Made by a program: the position numbers and the translations under genes. A stretch of 64,000 bases of DNA, taken from contig JAIRJZ010000005.1 in NCBI GenBank assembly GCA_031260355.1, forward strand, positions 124,001 through 188,000, written 5' to 3'. Positions 18,562 to 27,974 of this stretch are shown here, piece by piece (positions within the stretch are counted from its first letter, which is position 1; every line of letters starts with the position of its first letter). The notes beneath the pieces were generated by a model. The model worked only from the letters and a program-made list of their open reading frames with translations, did not search any database and was not told the DNA's origin. Origin of the DNA: Burkholderiales bacterium. GTDB taxonomy: Bacteria; Pseudomonadota; Gammaproteobacteria; Burkholderiales; Casimicrobiaceae.

Positions 18562-19683
18562 TTATTTCAACTGTTCCTGCAAAACCGTCAAAATCTGTTC
18601 GGCGTCGCCCGACTGAATGGCGGTGCCGGCATCGCTGAGAACGGTGACGGCACTTTGTTCGCCGCCGGCGGCGACAAGGACGCGATAATTTTCGGCGGCG
18701 CGCGCTTCATTGCTGCGCCAGAACGCCAGTTTGGACAACCAGGAATCGGATTTGGCGAGGTCGGCGCTCGGATCGGCATAACGCACATAGTAAATGCCTT
18801 GCGCGCGGTCGCGGTCGGTGACGGTGAAGCCGGTGCGGTCAAGCGCCAAGCCGACGCGCCGCCACGCCCGGTCGAAGTCATCGGCCAGCACCAGCTTCAT
18901 TTCTCCACTGTCCTTGACCAGGCTGGCGCGTTGCGGGGTGTCGCTGCTTGGCGCGACGGCGGTCTTGGCTTGCTCCTCGGCGGCGCCGAAACGCACCATG
19001 ATCCGCATCAACATTTCCGCTTCCAGTTCGGGATTGGGCGGCATCAACGCCCAGGCAAACGCGGCCGGCGAACCGCCATCGAGCTTGGTGGTCGGCACTT
19101 GTTCCATGCCGCGATGCGACAAATAAATTTCGACAGTGTCCGGTTCCGCGCTTTTTTCGATGCGGGTGCGGAATTTGTCACGCTTGTACGTCGTGTAGAA
19201 AAAGTCGATGTATTTGCCGACGGTGCGACGCAGAATATCTTGAGGAATTTCGGCGCGGTTTTCGGCCCAATCGGTTTCCATGATGCCGATCATCGGTTTT
19301 TCCTCGGCGAGAACGAAACCGGTGTCGATCCAGAATTGCCGCAGGATCTCCCAGGCGACGGACGGCGAAGCCTGAACCACCAGCCAGCGTTCGCTGCCGG
19401 CACGCTCGAGGCGAGCCAGCGGCACATCCGGCAACACCGTTCTTTGCCGGGCTTCGGCGCGGATATCGCGGCTGGCGAGATCGGAAGCCGAAGCGACGGC
19501 GTAGCGGTCATCGTACTGCGGCGCGGAAAGATCCGGCGGGATTTCCAGCGCCGGTGACGAGCGCGCCGATTGGTAATCAATACGTTTACCGGAGGTAAGA
19601 CCTTGTACGCCCCCACAACCGGACAACACCAACATCGCGGCCGCGACGACCATCGCGGCACGCATTTCAAAACAACGGATCAT
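18562..19683 (-). CDS. bamC: Outer-membrane assembly lipoprotein BamC
   Basis: Accessory lipoprotein of the beta-barrel assembly machinery. The 373-residue product has a signal peptide with lipobox LSGC (Cys23). It has the unstructured GKRIDYQSARSSPALEIPPDL segment that binds BamD, and two helix-grip domains containing RWLVVQASPSVAWEILRQFW and LVLADDFDRAWRRVG. AAAGG eight bases upstream favours 19683 over upstream in-frame ATGs. It follows dapA by 22 bases, the conserved dapA-bamC pairing. Confidence 0.93.
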   Translation of the reverse strand: MIRCFEMRAAMVVAAAMLVLSGCGGVQGLTSGKRIDYQSARSSPALEIPPDLSAPQYDDRYAVASASDLASRDIRAEARQRTVLPDVPLARLERAGSERWLVVQASPSVAWEILRQFWIDTGFVLAEEKPMIGIMETDWAENRAEIPQDILRRTVGKYIDFFYTTYKRDKFRTRIEKSAEPDTVEIYLSHRGMEQVPTTKLDGGSPAAFAWALMPPNPELEAEMLMRIMVRFGAAEEQAKTAVAPSSDTPQRASLVKDSGEMKLVLADDFDRAWRRVGLALDRTGFTVTDRDRAQGIYYVRYADPSADLAKSDSWLSKLAFWRSNEARAAENYRVLVAAGGEQSAVTVLSDAGTAIQSGDAEQILTVLQEQLK

Positions 19684-19705
19684 TCCATCAACCTTTGGAG
19701 AACAG

Positions 19706-20596
19706 TTAAGCAAGACAACCCGCTGTGCGCAAAGCTTGCCGCAGCGGTTCGTGGTACGGTTCGGACAACGGCGCCAGCGGCAACCGGAGTCCGGCAGAAA
19801 TCAATCCCATTTGCGCCATCGCCCATTTGACCGGCACGGGATTGCCTTCGACAAACAGTTTCCGGTGCAACGGCAGCAACGTGTCGTTGATGTCGCGCGC
19901 CTGCGTGACATCAACGCGCGCGGCGGCACGACACATTCCGGCGATAAGCTTGGGCGCGACGCACGAGGTGACTGAAATCACGCCGTGTCCGCCCAGCAAC
20001 AGAAACGCCAGACTGGTGATGTCGTCGCCGCTGTAAAGCGCAAACTCTTTTTTACCGGCGTCGTTCAGTGCCCTGACGAGTTCGGTGGCGCGGCCGATGT
20101 CGCCGGTCGCGTCTTTCAATCCAATAATGCCCGGCACCTGCGACAAACGCAGCACCGTGTCGTTCGTCAGATCGGCGACGGTGCGCCCCGGCACGTTATA
20201 AAGCACCAGCGGCAGCTCGACTTTCTCGGCGATCGCTTTGAAATGTCGGTACATCCCTTCCTGCGTCGGCTTGTTGTAATAGGGGACGACCGACAGGCAA
20301 CTGTTGGCGCCGACTTCTTTGGCGTAAGCGGTCAATTCGATCGCTTCGGCGGTCGAATTGCTGCCGGTGCCGGCCATCACATGAACGCGACCGGCAACAT
20401 GATCGACCGTCGTCTTGATCAGCGCGTGGTGTTCCTCAAAATCAATGGTCGGCGATTCGCCGGTCGTGCCGACGACCACAATCCCGGCCACATCATTGGC
20501 GATGTACCAGTCGATCAACTTTCTCAATGCCGCAAAATCCAACGCGCCGTCAGGCGTCATCGGCGTCACAATCGGCACCAAGCATCCTGTCAGCAT
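19706..20596 (-). CDS. dapA: 4-hydroxy-tetrahydrodipicolinate synthase
   Basis: Condenses pyruvate with aspartate semialdehyde in lysine and diaminopimelate biosynthesis. The product has 296 residues, normal for the TIM-barrel family. It starts MLTGCLVPIVTPM. It contains VVGTTGESPTI (phosphate/substrate loop), the Tyr in VVPYYNKPTQEGMYRHF and the Schiff-base Lys in GIIGLKDATGD near residue 160. GGGAGA before the ATG at 20596 supports this start over one seven codons upstream. It is the first gene of the minus-strand cluster. Confidence 0.96.
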   Translation of the reverse strand: MLTGCLVPIVTPMTPDGALDFAALRKLIDWYIANDVAGIVVVGTTGESPTIDFEEHHALIKTTVDHVAGRVHVMAGTGSNSTAEAIELTAYAKEVGANSCLSVVPYYNKPTQEGMYRHFKAIAEKVELPLVLYNVPGRTVADLTNDTVLRLSQVPGIIGLKDATGDIGRATELVRALNDAGKKEFALYSGDDITSLAFLLLGGHGVISVTSCVAPKLIAGMCRAAARVDVTQARDINDTLLPLHRKLFVEGNPVPVKWAMAQMGLISAGLRLPLAPLSEPYHEPLRQALRTAGCLA

Positions 20597-20750
20597 AGCG
20601 CTCTCCCGCGAAGGCAATGTTCCATTTTACCCGAATCGTCCGATGTCCATAAGCAGAGAATGACGGATTCGGGAGGGTTGCGGGACGGCGCAATGACACC
20701 GTGTTGGTTCGGCGGGGCTGTGCTACAGTTAACAATCGTCCGGGAAACCT

Positions 20751-22493
20751 ATGCATTATTCTTTTTCTTCAGCTTCGTTCGATGTTGATACGGTGCCCGA
20801 CTGGCGGGGGCGCGATGTTGCCTTGGCGCTGGCGGTCGGCGGCGCGCTGGGGACGGCGCTGTTTTTCCTGTTGTTGCCGGCGGCGGCGCTTGATCCGAAG
20901 AATTTTCAATGGCTGATGTCGGGCGACCTAATGCAGTCTTATGTGGGCTGGCATTTTTTTCGCGGCGAGCCGTGGTTGCTGCCGCCGGGCGCCAGCCATT
21001 ACGGGATGGAAATGGGCAGTTCAATCGTGTTCACCGATTCGATCCCGCTGTTCGCGCTGCCGTTCAAGTTGTTGGCGGCATGGTTGCCGGCGACGTTTCA
21101 GTATTTCGGCATCTGGGTTTTGGTTTGCTTCATCTTGCAGGGCGTGTTTGCCTGGCTGTTGGCGTGTTGCGTCACGACGCGCCGGAGCGCGCAACTGCTG
21201 CTGGCGCTGTTGCTGACTGTCAGCACGGTGATGACGCTGAGGGTGGTCGGTCATCATGCGCTGGTCGGGCATTGGCTGATTCTGGCGGCGTTGCTGTTGT
21301 ACTTGCGACCGCCGGCGACGACGGTTCTCGCTTGGTGTGTGCTGTCCGGGGCGGCGGCGCTGGTGCACGCGTATCTGTTGTATCTGGTGCTGGCGGTGTG
21401 GATGGCGAGCGTGTTACGGCGCTATGGCTGGGCGGACGCGCGTCAGGCGCTGACCGAGATCGCCGCCGTGGTGCTGAGCTTGCTGACGGTGATGTGGTTG
21501 GCCGGTTATTTCACGTTGCCGACCGGATCGTTTTCGGGCGGCATGGAATACTACGGCCGCTATGCCGCCAACCTCAACGCTTTCTGGAACCCGGATTGGG
21601 GATCGCGTTTTTTGCCCGCACGTCCGTCAACACCGGAATCGGCATTTGAAGGATACGCGTATCTGGGTGCCGGCGGCTTGCTGCTGGTGGCGCTGGCGGC
21701 GTTGTTGCTGATGGTTTCGAAAGCGGCGCGGGCGGACGCGAAACAACACTGGCCGCTGATCGTGGTGGCGTTGGTGTTGTGGGCGATAGCGGTATCGAAC
21801 CATGTGATGCTGGACGACCGGGTCGTGCTGGAGGTGGCGCTGCCGAAACCCCTCTTGAAAATGCTGGCGATGGTACGGGGATCGGGGTGGTTGTTGTGGG
21901 TGCCGTACTACGCACTGCTGTTGGGGAGCGCGGCGTTGTTGCTGCAATGCGCGCGGCCACGGCTGGGAATAGCGATATTGCTGGGAATCGTGGTGTTGCA
22001 GGGCTTGGATTTGTCGCCGCGGATGCTGGGGTTGCGCAGCGTTTTCCACGAGAATATCGCAACGCAGACAAAAGAATGGAAAAGCCCGTTGGTGTCGCCC
22101 TTCTGGGATGAGGCGGCGCAACGGTACCGGACGGTGCGTTTCGTGCCGGCGCGACCGTCGGCGCCCGATTATGGCGCGTTTGCGCTTTACGCCGCCGATC
22201 ACGGGATGGCGATCAACGTCGGTCGCTATGCGCGCGTCGCCGGGTCGCGTGTCGGCAAGATGAATACCGCGCAAAACGAAAGGTTGGCGAAAGGCGATCC
22301 GGACGTGAAAAGCCTTTACGTTTTCTGGACAAGCGCCGAGGAAGGGCCTTTCCCGGTGCGGATCGGACGGCGGGATCGCGTTGACACCATCGACGGCTTT
22401 CGGATACTGGCGCCCGACTGGTATGGCGATTCGGGGAACGCACAAATCCGCTGGGCGGATGACGAGCGTAACAAAGACATCTTGCTGCCGTGA
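20751..22493 (+). CDS. Multi-pass inner-membrane protein (DUF6311-like)
   Basis: The 580-residue protein has about ten to eleven hydrophobic segments, the first near residues 24-46. It has a periplasmic-type loop with DLMQSYVGWHFFRGEPWLLPPG after the first segment, and a soluble C-terminal tail of about 150 residues. The layout resembles polytopic glycosyltransferase-C-like proteins and the uncharacterised DUF6311 group. No catalytic residue can be assigned. It is divergent from dapA and stands before the lipoprotein cluster. The family name is a recollection, not a search result. Confidence 0.6.
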   Translation: MHYSFSSASFDVDTVPDWRGRDVALALAVGGALGTALFFLLLPAAALDPKNFQWLMSGDLMQSYVGWHFFRGEPWLLPPGASHYGMEMGSSIVFTDSIPLFALPFKLLAAWLPATFQYFGIWVLVCFILQGVFAWLLACCVTTRRSAQLLLALLLTVSTVMTLRVVGHHALVGHWLILAALLLYLRPPATTVLAWCVLSGAAALVHAYLLYLVLAVWMASVLRRYGWADARQALTEIAAVVLSLLTVMWLAGYFTLPTGSFSGGMEYYGRYAANLNAFWNPDWGSRFLPARPSTPESAFEGYAYLGAGGLLLVALAALLLMVSKAARADAKQHWPLIVVALVLWAIAVSNHVMLDDRVVLEVALPKPLLKMLAMVRGSGWLLWVPYYALLLGSAALLLQCARPRLGIAILLGIVVLQGLDLSPRMLGLRSVFHENIATQTKEWKSPLVSPFWDEAAQRYRTVRFVPARPSAPDYGAFALYAADHGMAINVGRYARVAGSRVGKMNTAQNERLAKGDPDVKSLYVFWTSAEEGPFPVRIGRRDRVDTIDGFRILAPDWYGDSGNAQIRWADDERNKDILLP

Positions 22494-22612
22494 GTATTTT
22501 TTGCAAAAGCATGCCTCATCTTTTGTTAAAAAATGTTGCAGCAGGAAAAGCAGCTTTTCCTTACGGGCAAAACCATGGCAGAATGAACAAACGTCTCAAA
22601 AAAGGAATTGCG

Positions 22613-23284
22613 ATGAAATATTCCCAAGGTTCTTGCCTCGCGTTGCTGGCTTTGTTTCTCTCGGGTTGTGCGACGGAAAGTCACCGGAGTCTTGCCGTCG
22701 AGCAGACGCAAGCTGCCAAGACGCCTTACAGCGGCCCGCGTTCGCCGATCGCCGTCGGCAAGTTCGACAACCGTTCCAGCTTCATGCGCGGGCTTTTCTC
22801 GGACGGCGTGGATCGGCTGGGCAGCCAATCCAAGACCATCCTCATTACCCACTTGCAGCAAACCAACCGTTTCACCGTGCTCGACCGCGACAATATGGAA
22901 GAGGCGAAGCAGGAAGCCGAAATCCGCAAGGAAGCCCAGCAGTTGAAGGGCGCGGCTTATGTCGTCACCGGAAATGTCTCGGAATTCGGCCGCAAGGAAG
23001 TGGGCGACCAACAGTTGTTCGGCCTTCTGGGGCGCGGCAAATCACAAGTGGCTTACGCCAAGGTCAGTCTGAACATCGTCGATATCCACACCTCTGAGGT
23101 GGTTTACTCGGCGCAGGGCGCCGGCGAATACGAACTTTCCAGTCGGGAAATCGTCGGTTTTGGCGGGACGTCCGGCTACGACTCTACCCTGAACGGCAAG
23201 GTACTTGATCTGGCGATTCGCGAAGCGGTCGATCGCCTGACCGACGCGATCGACAGCGGTGCCTGGAAGCCGACGAGCAAGTGA
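22613..23284 (+). CDS. CsgG/HfaB-family lipoprotein
   Basis: Outer-membrane lipoprotein of 223 residues with lipobox LSGC (Cys19), followed by the CsgG fold: SPIAVGKFDNRSSF, TNRFTVLDRDNMEEAKQE, AAYVVTGNVSEFG and a C-terminal amphipathic DLAIREAVDRLTDAI. CsgG forms the curli secretion pore, but here there are no curli subunits. Instead, DUF4810 and DUF799 lipoproteins follow, the set found next to GNA1162 in Neisseria. AAGGA six bases before the ATG fixes the start at 22613 within a longer open frame. Confidence 0.85.
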   Translation: MKYSQGSCLALLALFLSGCATESHRSLAVEQTQAAKTPYSGPRSPIAVGKFDNRSSFMRGLFSDGVDRLGSQSKTILITHLQQTNRFTVLDRDNMEEAKQEAEIRKEAQQLKGAAYVVTGNVSEFGRKEVGDQQLFGLLGRGKSQVAYAKVSLNIVDIHTSEVVYSAQGAGEYELSSREIVGFGGTSGYDSTLNGKVLDLAIREAVDRLTDAIDSGAWKPTSK

Positions 23285-23288
23285 AAGC

Positions 23289-23687
23289 ATGATGGAAACA
23301 CGTCTTGTCCGCCGGGTTTTTCCGGCGCTGGTTTTTGCCGCCTTTCTTTCCGGGTGCGCGACCCCGCCGCAGTCGCTTTATTCCTGGGGGAGTTACGAAT
23401 CGCAGGTTTACGCGCATCTGAAGGGCGAGAGTCGGGGAGCGCAAATCGAAGCGTTGGAGCGCGATCAGGAAAAAATCGCGGCCAGCGGAAAGACCGCTCC
23501 GCCGGGCTTCTATGCTCACTTGGGTCTGCTGTACGCGGAGATTGGCGATGATGCGAAGGCTATCGCCAGTTTTGAGACAGAAAAAGCACGGTTCCCGGAA
23601 GCTGCGGCCTACATGAACTTTCTTCTCAAGAAAAACGAGAAAAACAGGAAAGAAGAAAAAGGAGAGAAAGAGGGAGGCGCGCCATGA
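23289..23687 (+). CDS. DUF4810 lipoprotein
   Basis: Small lipoprotein of 132 residues with lipobox LSGC (Cys23). It has the conserved YSWGSYESQVYAHLKG block and a TPR-like helical pair (FYAHLGLLYAEIGDDAKAI). It ends in a lysine/glutamate-rich tail (KKNEKNRKEEKGEKEGG). It is the middle gene of the CsgG-DUF4810-DUF799 cluster, five bases after the CsgG gene and overlapping the next by an ATGA junction, so the three are translated together. The function is unknown; envelope complex formation is inferred from conserved linkage. Confidence 0.85.
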   Translation: MMETRLVRRVFPALVFAAFLSGCATPPQSLYSWGSYESQVYAHLKGESRGAQIEALERDQEKIAASGKTAPPGFYAHLGLLYAEIGDDAKAIASFETEKARFPEAAAYMNFLLKKNEKNRKEEKGEKEGGAP

Positions 23688-24367
23688 GAGATTCGTCTAG
23701 GTCGTTTCTTCCGCCTTTTCGCGTTGCGCGTCTTGCGGTGGCGATGGGAACGGTGCTCCTGCTTTGTGCCTGTGCCGCGCCGGTCGCGCAGAGGGATGAC
23801 ACGGCTTTCCGTGATAGTCGCCCGCGTTCCATCCTGGTGATGCCGCCGATCAATCAGTCTCCGGATGTCAAAGCGACGGCGAGCTTTCTCGCTACTTCCA
23901 CCGTGCCCTTGGCGGAATCCGGGTATTACGTGATTCCGGTGACGCTCTCGCAAGAGACGTTCAAGCAAAACGGCGTGACTGTCGCCGAGGAAGCGCACGC
24001 GATTGAGTTGGACAAATTGCGCGACATCTTCGGCGCGGATGCGGCGCTGTACATCACCATCGTTCGCTACGGCACGAGTTATCGCGTACTCAGCAGCGTG
24101 GTAGAGGCGGCGGCGATAGCCAGGCTCGTCGATCTCAAAACAGGCCAGGAATTATGGGCAGGCAGAGCCGCTGTCCAGTTGGGGGGTAACAGCGGTGGCG
24201 GTGGTCTCGTCGGCGCATTGGTGAGCGCGGTCGTCAACCAAATCGTCAATACCGTCGCGGACAGAGCGCACGATGCGGCCAGAGCGGCGGATTATCAGAT
24301 GCTTTCCGCTGGACACCAGAACGGCATTTTGTTCGGACCCTATCACCCCAGGTTCGGAACGGACTGA
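23684..24367 (+). CDS. DUF799 lipoprotein (GNA1162 family)
   Basis: The 227-residue lipoprotein has lipobox LCAC (Cys30). The mature part contains SILVMPPINQSPDVKATASFL, ESGYYVIPV and GADAALYITIVRYG, the signature of the neisserial surface lipoprotein GNA1162 family, whose fold resembles TolB-N/CsgG-like domains. A glycine-rich GGNSGGGGLVGALV segment precedes the C-terminal hydrophobic helix. Translation is coupled to the DUF4810 gene by ATGA. It probably works with the CsgG-like protein at the outer membrane. Confidence 0.88.
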   Translation: MRDSSRSFLPPFRVARLAVAMGTVLLLCACAAPVAQRDDTAFRDSRPRSILVMPPINQSPDVKATASFLATSTVPLAESGYYVIPVTLSQETFKQNGVTVAEEAHAIELDKLRDIFGADAALYITIVRYGTSYRVLSSVVEAAAIARLVDLKTGQELWAGRAAVQLGGNSGGGGLVGALVSAVVNQIVNTVADRAHDAARAADYQMLSAGHQNGILFGPYHPRFGTD

Positions 24368-24738
24368 ATGCTCCCCTCTTCCCTTGCGGGAGGGAAAAAG
24401 TGTACGCATTTGAGCCCAACCAGCTCTAAGGAAGCCCTGAATAGCCCTCCTGTCATTCTGCGCGTAGCTAAGCGAAGTCGCAGAATCCATGCGATGTGCG
24501 GATCCTGCGACTTCGCGCAGGATGACAAAGTTCCTCCTCTCTCCCACTTGTGGGAGAGAGGTCGGGAGAGAGGGCAAAACCGGCAACGAAAGGCCTCTCT
24601 CACCTGCGAAGGTTCTTCACCCCCTCCCTATCCCTCCCCCGCAAGCAGGGGAGGGAATGTGGCTCCTTCCCTCGCACGCGGGGGAAGGTTGGGATAGGGG
24701 CGCCGCATCAAAAAGTGTACGCAACTAAAACGCTCTAG
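24368..24738. repeat. Intergenic repeat mosaic
   Basis: This 370-base gap holds no gene. It contains an end-motif relative (GTACGCATTTGAGCCCAACC, about 24410-24425) and a long inverted pair whose arms run TGTCATTCTGCGCG...GAATCC and GGATCC...GCAGGATGACA (24451-24528). It also has CTCCCACTTGTGGGAGAG and CCTCCCCCGCAAGCAGGGGAGG hairpins, and a tail GCATCAAAAAGTGTACGCA (24706-24724). The tail block is nearly repeated at about 47940-48072, and the 24405-24530 block at 40921-41056. Confidence 0.8.
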
Positions 24739-25122
24739 TTATCTATACACCCAGAACTTTGAAATCAGAAAACCGAACGCGGCGAGCAGCGCGTCGAACA
24801 GCGGTTTGACGAGCCAGGCGAAATAAAGCCCTTCCGCGCCTTCGGCCAGCGTGACGGCGGCGGTGCTGGCGGCTGTGGTGAGGCACCACATCACGATGAA
24901 GCGCGCCAGATGAGCGGGTCGCAGTTTGCCTTGGGTGGTGACGCCGAAAGTGTGTTTGCCGTTGAGCCAGAAACCGAGCAGCGCGCCGCTCACGCGACCG
25001 ATCAGATTGGCGGGCGCAGGCGCCATTCCGAACCAGGTCAACGCGACGAAGCACAACCAGTCAACGGCGAGTTGCACCAGTCCGAAGACGAGGTAAAGCA
25101 CACCTTGACGACCAAGGCTCAT
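24739..25122 (-). CDS. GtrA family membrane protein
   Basis: The 127-residue protein has four predicted membrane helices. It has the GtrA-type N-terminus ([23 protein letters not shown]), the internal [17 protein letters not shown] and a final LISKFWVYR. Family members flip or stabilise polyprenyl-linked sugars for polysaccharide decoration. It overlaps the rlmD stop by ATGA (25119-25122), implying coupled translation. No glycosyltransferase gene is adjacent, so its partner is unknown. Confidence 0.85.
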   Translation of the reverse strand: MSLGRQGVLYLVFGLVQLAVDWLCFVALTWFGMAPAPANLIGRVSGALLGFWLNGKHTFGVTTQGKLRPAHLARFIVMWCLTTAASTAAVTLAEGAEGLYFAWLVKPLFDALLAAFGFLISKFWVYR

Positions 25123-26600
25123 GGAAGGAGCCCGGATTTTTTATTACAGCAACGCGGGGACGATGGTTCACGCGGAGGCGCGGAGAGGTGTTTTTCCCCC
25201 TCTTCCCCGACCCCTCCAGGGAAGAGGGGAGTGTCGGGTTCGAACACCGCGATCGATTCGACGTGCGCGGTGTGCGGGAACATGTTGACGACACCGGCGG
25301 CGCGCAACGCGTAACCGCGTTCGTGAACGAGTACCGCCGCGTCGCGCGCCAGCGTTGCCGGGTTGCACGAAACGTAAACGATGCGGCGCACGGCGGCGCT
25401 TTTATTACTCGCATCGTTCGCATGCGGCAAGGCTTTCACCAGTTCGACGGCGCCTTCGCGCGGCGGATCAATCAGAATCTTGTCGAGCGGCAGCAGTAAC
25501 GGCAGCGTTGTCTGCGTCGTTTCAAACAAATTGGCGCAGAGGAACGTGCAACGTTCCATCAATCCGTTTCGCTGCGCGCCTTGTTCGGCGCGACGCACCA
25601 ATGCCGGACTGCCTTCGATGCCGGTGACGTGCGCGCCGCTGCGGGCGATTGGCAGTGTAAAGTTGCCGAGGCCGCAGAAAAAATCGGCAATCCGCTCACC
25701 GGGCTGCGGATCGAGCAGCGCCAGAGCGCGACGCACCAGCACACGGTTGATGTCGTGATTGACCTGAGTGAATTCGGTCGGCGCGAAGGGCAGCGAAACA
25801 GCAAACTCGGGCAGCGAATACATCAGTGCCGAATCCGGCGGGTGAAACGGATGGGCGGTGTCGGGGCCGCCGGTTTGCAGCCAGAAAGCGATACCGTGGC
25901 GGTCGGCAAACGCGCGCAACAATGCCTCATCGCTGCTGCTCAACGCTTCGAGAATACGCAGCACCAGAACATACGCCAACGGATCATGCGCCAAACCATT
26001 GGCGGTCGCTTGCGAAGAAGGGTGCAGCGGTTCGCCGACGGCGACTTCGATTTGCGGAAGCCGGTCGCGAATCGACAAGGATTCAATCAGTTCGCGCAGA
26101 GGCAGCAGCAGCGCCGAAACCGTCGGCGGCAACACCGGACATTCGCGCATGTCGGCGACGTAGCTCGACTTGCGCTCATGAAATCCGACGAGTACGCCGC
26201 CTTTCTTGAGCACATGGCGCACCGACAAACGGGCGCGGTAACGGTAGCCCCACGCCGGCCCGTGAATCGGCGGCAACAGTTGAGCGGCGCGCACATTGCC
26301 GAGGCGTTGCAACGCATCCTCCAACACGCGCTGTTTGGCGGCAACTTGCAAGGCTGGAGTGGCGTGTTGCAAAGAGCAACCGCCGCAAACGCCGAAGTTC
26401 GGGCAGCGCGGCGTGACGCGGTCGGGGTTGGCGGTGAGCACACGCTCGGCGCGCGCCAGTTCCCACGACGGTTTGCGCTTCAGGATGTGCGCGACGACGG
26501 TTTCGCCGGGCAATGCGCCTTCGACGAAAACGGTTTTGCCGTCGAGGCGGGCGATGCCGCGACCTTCCTGGTCGAGCGATTCGATGGTGGCAGTAAACAT
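25119..26600 (-). CDS. rlmD: 23S rRNA (uracil-1939-C5)-methyltransferase RlmD
   Basis: SAM-dependent methyltransferase with an N-terminal TRAM domain ([20 protein letters not shown]) and a 4Fe-4S motif ([14 protein letters not shown]). It also has the SAM-binding [13 protein letters not shown] block and the catalytic [11 protein letters not shown] cysteine. The start at 26600 is chosen because the TRAM domain begins there; the frame is open further upstream. The 493-residue product ends with about 38 residues after SIAVFEP that have no counterpart in the family. They are encoded by DNA resembling the intergenic repeats. Confidence 0.94.
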   Translation of the reverse strand: MFTATIESLDQEGRGIARLDGKTVFVEGALPGETVVAHILKRKPSWELARAERVLTANPDRVTPRCPNFGVCGGCSLQHATPALQVAAKQRVLEDALQRLGNVRAAQLLPPIHGPAWGYRYRARLSVRHVLKKGGVLVGFHERKSSYVADMRECPVLPPTVSALLLPLRELIESLSIRDRLPQIEVAVGEPLHPSSQATANGLAHDPLAYVLVLRILEALSSSDEALLRAFADRHGIAFWLQTGGPDTAHPFHPPDSALMYSLPEFAVSLPFAPTEFTQVNHDINRVLVRRALALLDPQPGERIADFFCGLGNFTLPIARSGAHVTGIEGSPALVRRAEQGAQRNGLMERCTFLCANLFETTQTTLPLLLPLDKILIDPPREGAVELVKALPHANDASNKSAAVRRIVYVSCNPATLARDAAVLVHERGYALRAAGVVNMFPHTAHVESIAVFEPDTPLFPGGVGEEGEKHLSAPPREPSSPRCCNKKSGLLP

Positions 26601-26744
26601 GAAAGCACGGCGCAACACACGCCGCTGGAATTGGCAAGAAAGGCGTATTGTACCGGGCGTTTTTCCGGCGAGAGAGATGGCGGCGAATAGTACAATGCGC
26701 GCATGGTGAAGAATTTCAGAGTCGCTTTGATCCCAATGAAGACA

Positions 26745-26842
26745 TTCCTGCGAGGGCACGCCGTACTTTTCACCCCGCTCCCCTTGAAGATGGCGGGTGA
26801 AAAAGGTACGCATTCGAGCCAAATGCGCTCTGGAAAGATCGC
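26745..26842. repeat. Short repeat remnant upstream of azlC
   Basis: Contains CACCCCGCTCCCCTTGAAGA and the end motif GGTACGCATTCGAGCCAAAT (about 26806-26825), degenerate relatives of the modules found in the larger gaps. Confidence 0.55.
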
Positions 26843-27574
26843 GTGAATTCCGTTTCGGACGATTCTCTGGTTCCCGGCGCCCGTGCCGAGTTTCTGGCCG
26901 GCGTGCGGGCGGAGATGCCTTTGCTGCTCGGCATCGTACCGTTCGGGCTGATTTTCGGGGTGCTGGGACTGGCGGCGGGGCTGCCGGGCTGGGCGGTGAT
27001 GGCGATGTCGGTGATCGTCCTCGGCGGTTCGTCGCAAATCGTCTTCGTGCAACTCTGGGGCGCGGCAGCGCCGTTCTTGGTGATCGGCACGACCGTCGGC
27101 GTCGTCAATCTGCGGCATTTGCTCTACAGCGCCAGCATGGCGCCGTATCTGGATTCGTTGCCCTGGCGCTGGAAATGGTTGCTGTCGTATCTGCTGACCG
27201 ATGAAGCGTACATGGTGGCGATACAGCGTTTTCGCGATGGTCCGGCGACGGCGCATCGGCACTGGTATCTGCTCGGGACGGGGCTGACGCTGTTGGCGGG
27301 ATGGTTCGGTTCGACCGTTGTCGGCGTTTGGGTGGGGCAGGCGATTCCGGCAAGCTGGTCACTGGATTTTTCGATTGCGCTGACCTTCATCGCGCTTCTG
27401 GTGATGTCGGTGCGGCGCAAGAGTGAGATTTGCGCGGCGCTGGCGTCGGGCGCGGCGGCGCTGGTGTTGCAGCCGTTGCCGCACAAGTTGTGGATTCTGG
27501 CGGCGGCAGCGATTGGAATGCTGGTTGGCCTGATCACCTACCGCTGGTGGGGCGAAGGCCGGACAGAAAGATAG
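26843..27574 (+). CDS. azlC: AzlC family branched-chain amino acid exporter, large subunit
   Basis: Inner-membrane protein of 243 residues with about seven membrane spans. It has the family block [34 protein letters not shown] and [16 protein letters not shown]. AzlC works with the small AzlD protein, encoded just downstream, to export valine/leucine-type amino acids or their analogues. It starts at GTG with GGAAAG upstream. A run of AGATAGAAAG-type microrepeats spans its stop codon and the gap to azlD. Confidence 0.9.
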   Translation: MNSVSDDSLVPGARAEFLAGVRAEMPLLLGIVPFGLIFGVLGLAAGLPGWAVMAMSVIVLGGSSQIVFVQLWGAAAPFLVIGTTVGVVNLRHLLYSASMAPYLDSLPWRWKWLLSYLLTDEAYMVAIQRFRDGPATAHRHWYLLGTGLTLLAGWFGSTVVGVWVGQAIPASWSLDFSIALTFIALLVMSVRRKSEICAALASGAAALVLQPLPHKLWILAAAAIGMLVGLITYRWWGEGRTER

Positions 27575-27590
27575 AAAGACAGATAGAAAG
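27564..27590 (+). repeat. Purine-rich microrepeat between azlC and azlD
   Basis: Two imperfect copies of AGATAGAAAG, preceded by a third AGAAAG, overlap the azlC stop codon. They may provide the only purine-rich ribosome-binding context for azlD, which has no other Shine-Dalgarno site. Confidence 0.5.
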
Positions 27591-27598
27591 AACCACGG

Positions 27599-27919
27599 AT
27601 GGACCTTCTTTTTCTCATGGCGGTGTGCGGGGCGCTGACGTTTCTGCTGCGTTTCTCGTTCATTGCCGGCAACCGTTTCCTGCCGCAAAGTCCGGGATTG
27701 CAGCATGTGCTGCGCTATGTGCCGCCGGCGGTGTTGGCGGCGTTGATCGCGCCGGAAATTTTTGCACATAACGGGACGTTGTCGCTGGCGCTAGACAACA
27801 TCCGGCTGTGGGCGGCGCTTGTCGCGATGGCGGCGGCGTACCTGACGCGGCACGTATTGGCGACCATCGCGGCGGGCATGGCGGCGCTGTGGTGTCTGCA
27901 AGCGTTGTTCCCGGGATAA
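27599..27919 (+). CDS. azlD: AzlD-domain branched-chain amino acid exporter, small subunit
   Basis: The 106-residue membrane protein has three to four helices. It starts MDLLFLMAVCGALTFLLRFSF and contains RYVPPAVLAALIAPEIF, the typical AzlD core. It is the obligate partner of AzlC, 24 bases downstream of its gene. Confidence 0.88.
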   Translation: MDLLFLMAVCGALTFLLRFSFIAGNRFLPQSPGLQHVLRYVPPAVLAALIAPEIFAHNGTLSLALDNIRLWAALVAMAAAYLTRHVLATIAAGMAALWCLQALFPG

Positions 27920-27974
27920 CGCCCATTTGTTGAATTGTCCGCGAACGGTCGGCGACGGCAGGTAAAATAAGACG

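Noticed and set aside
22613..23284. Curli operon
   Set aside because: CsgG-like protein present but no csgA, csgB, csgE or csgF in the neighbourhood.
24368..24738. CRISPR array
   Set aside because: Repeats are not regularly spaced and no unique spacers of uniform length or cas genes are present.
27564..27590. AGATAGAAAG microrepeat as a phase-variable tract
   Set aside because: Too few and too imperfect copies to suggest slippage, and it lies outside the reading frame of azlD.
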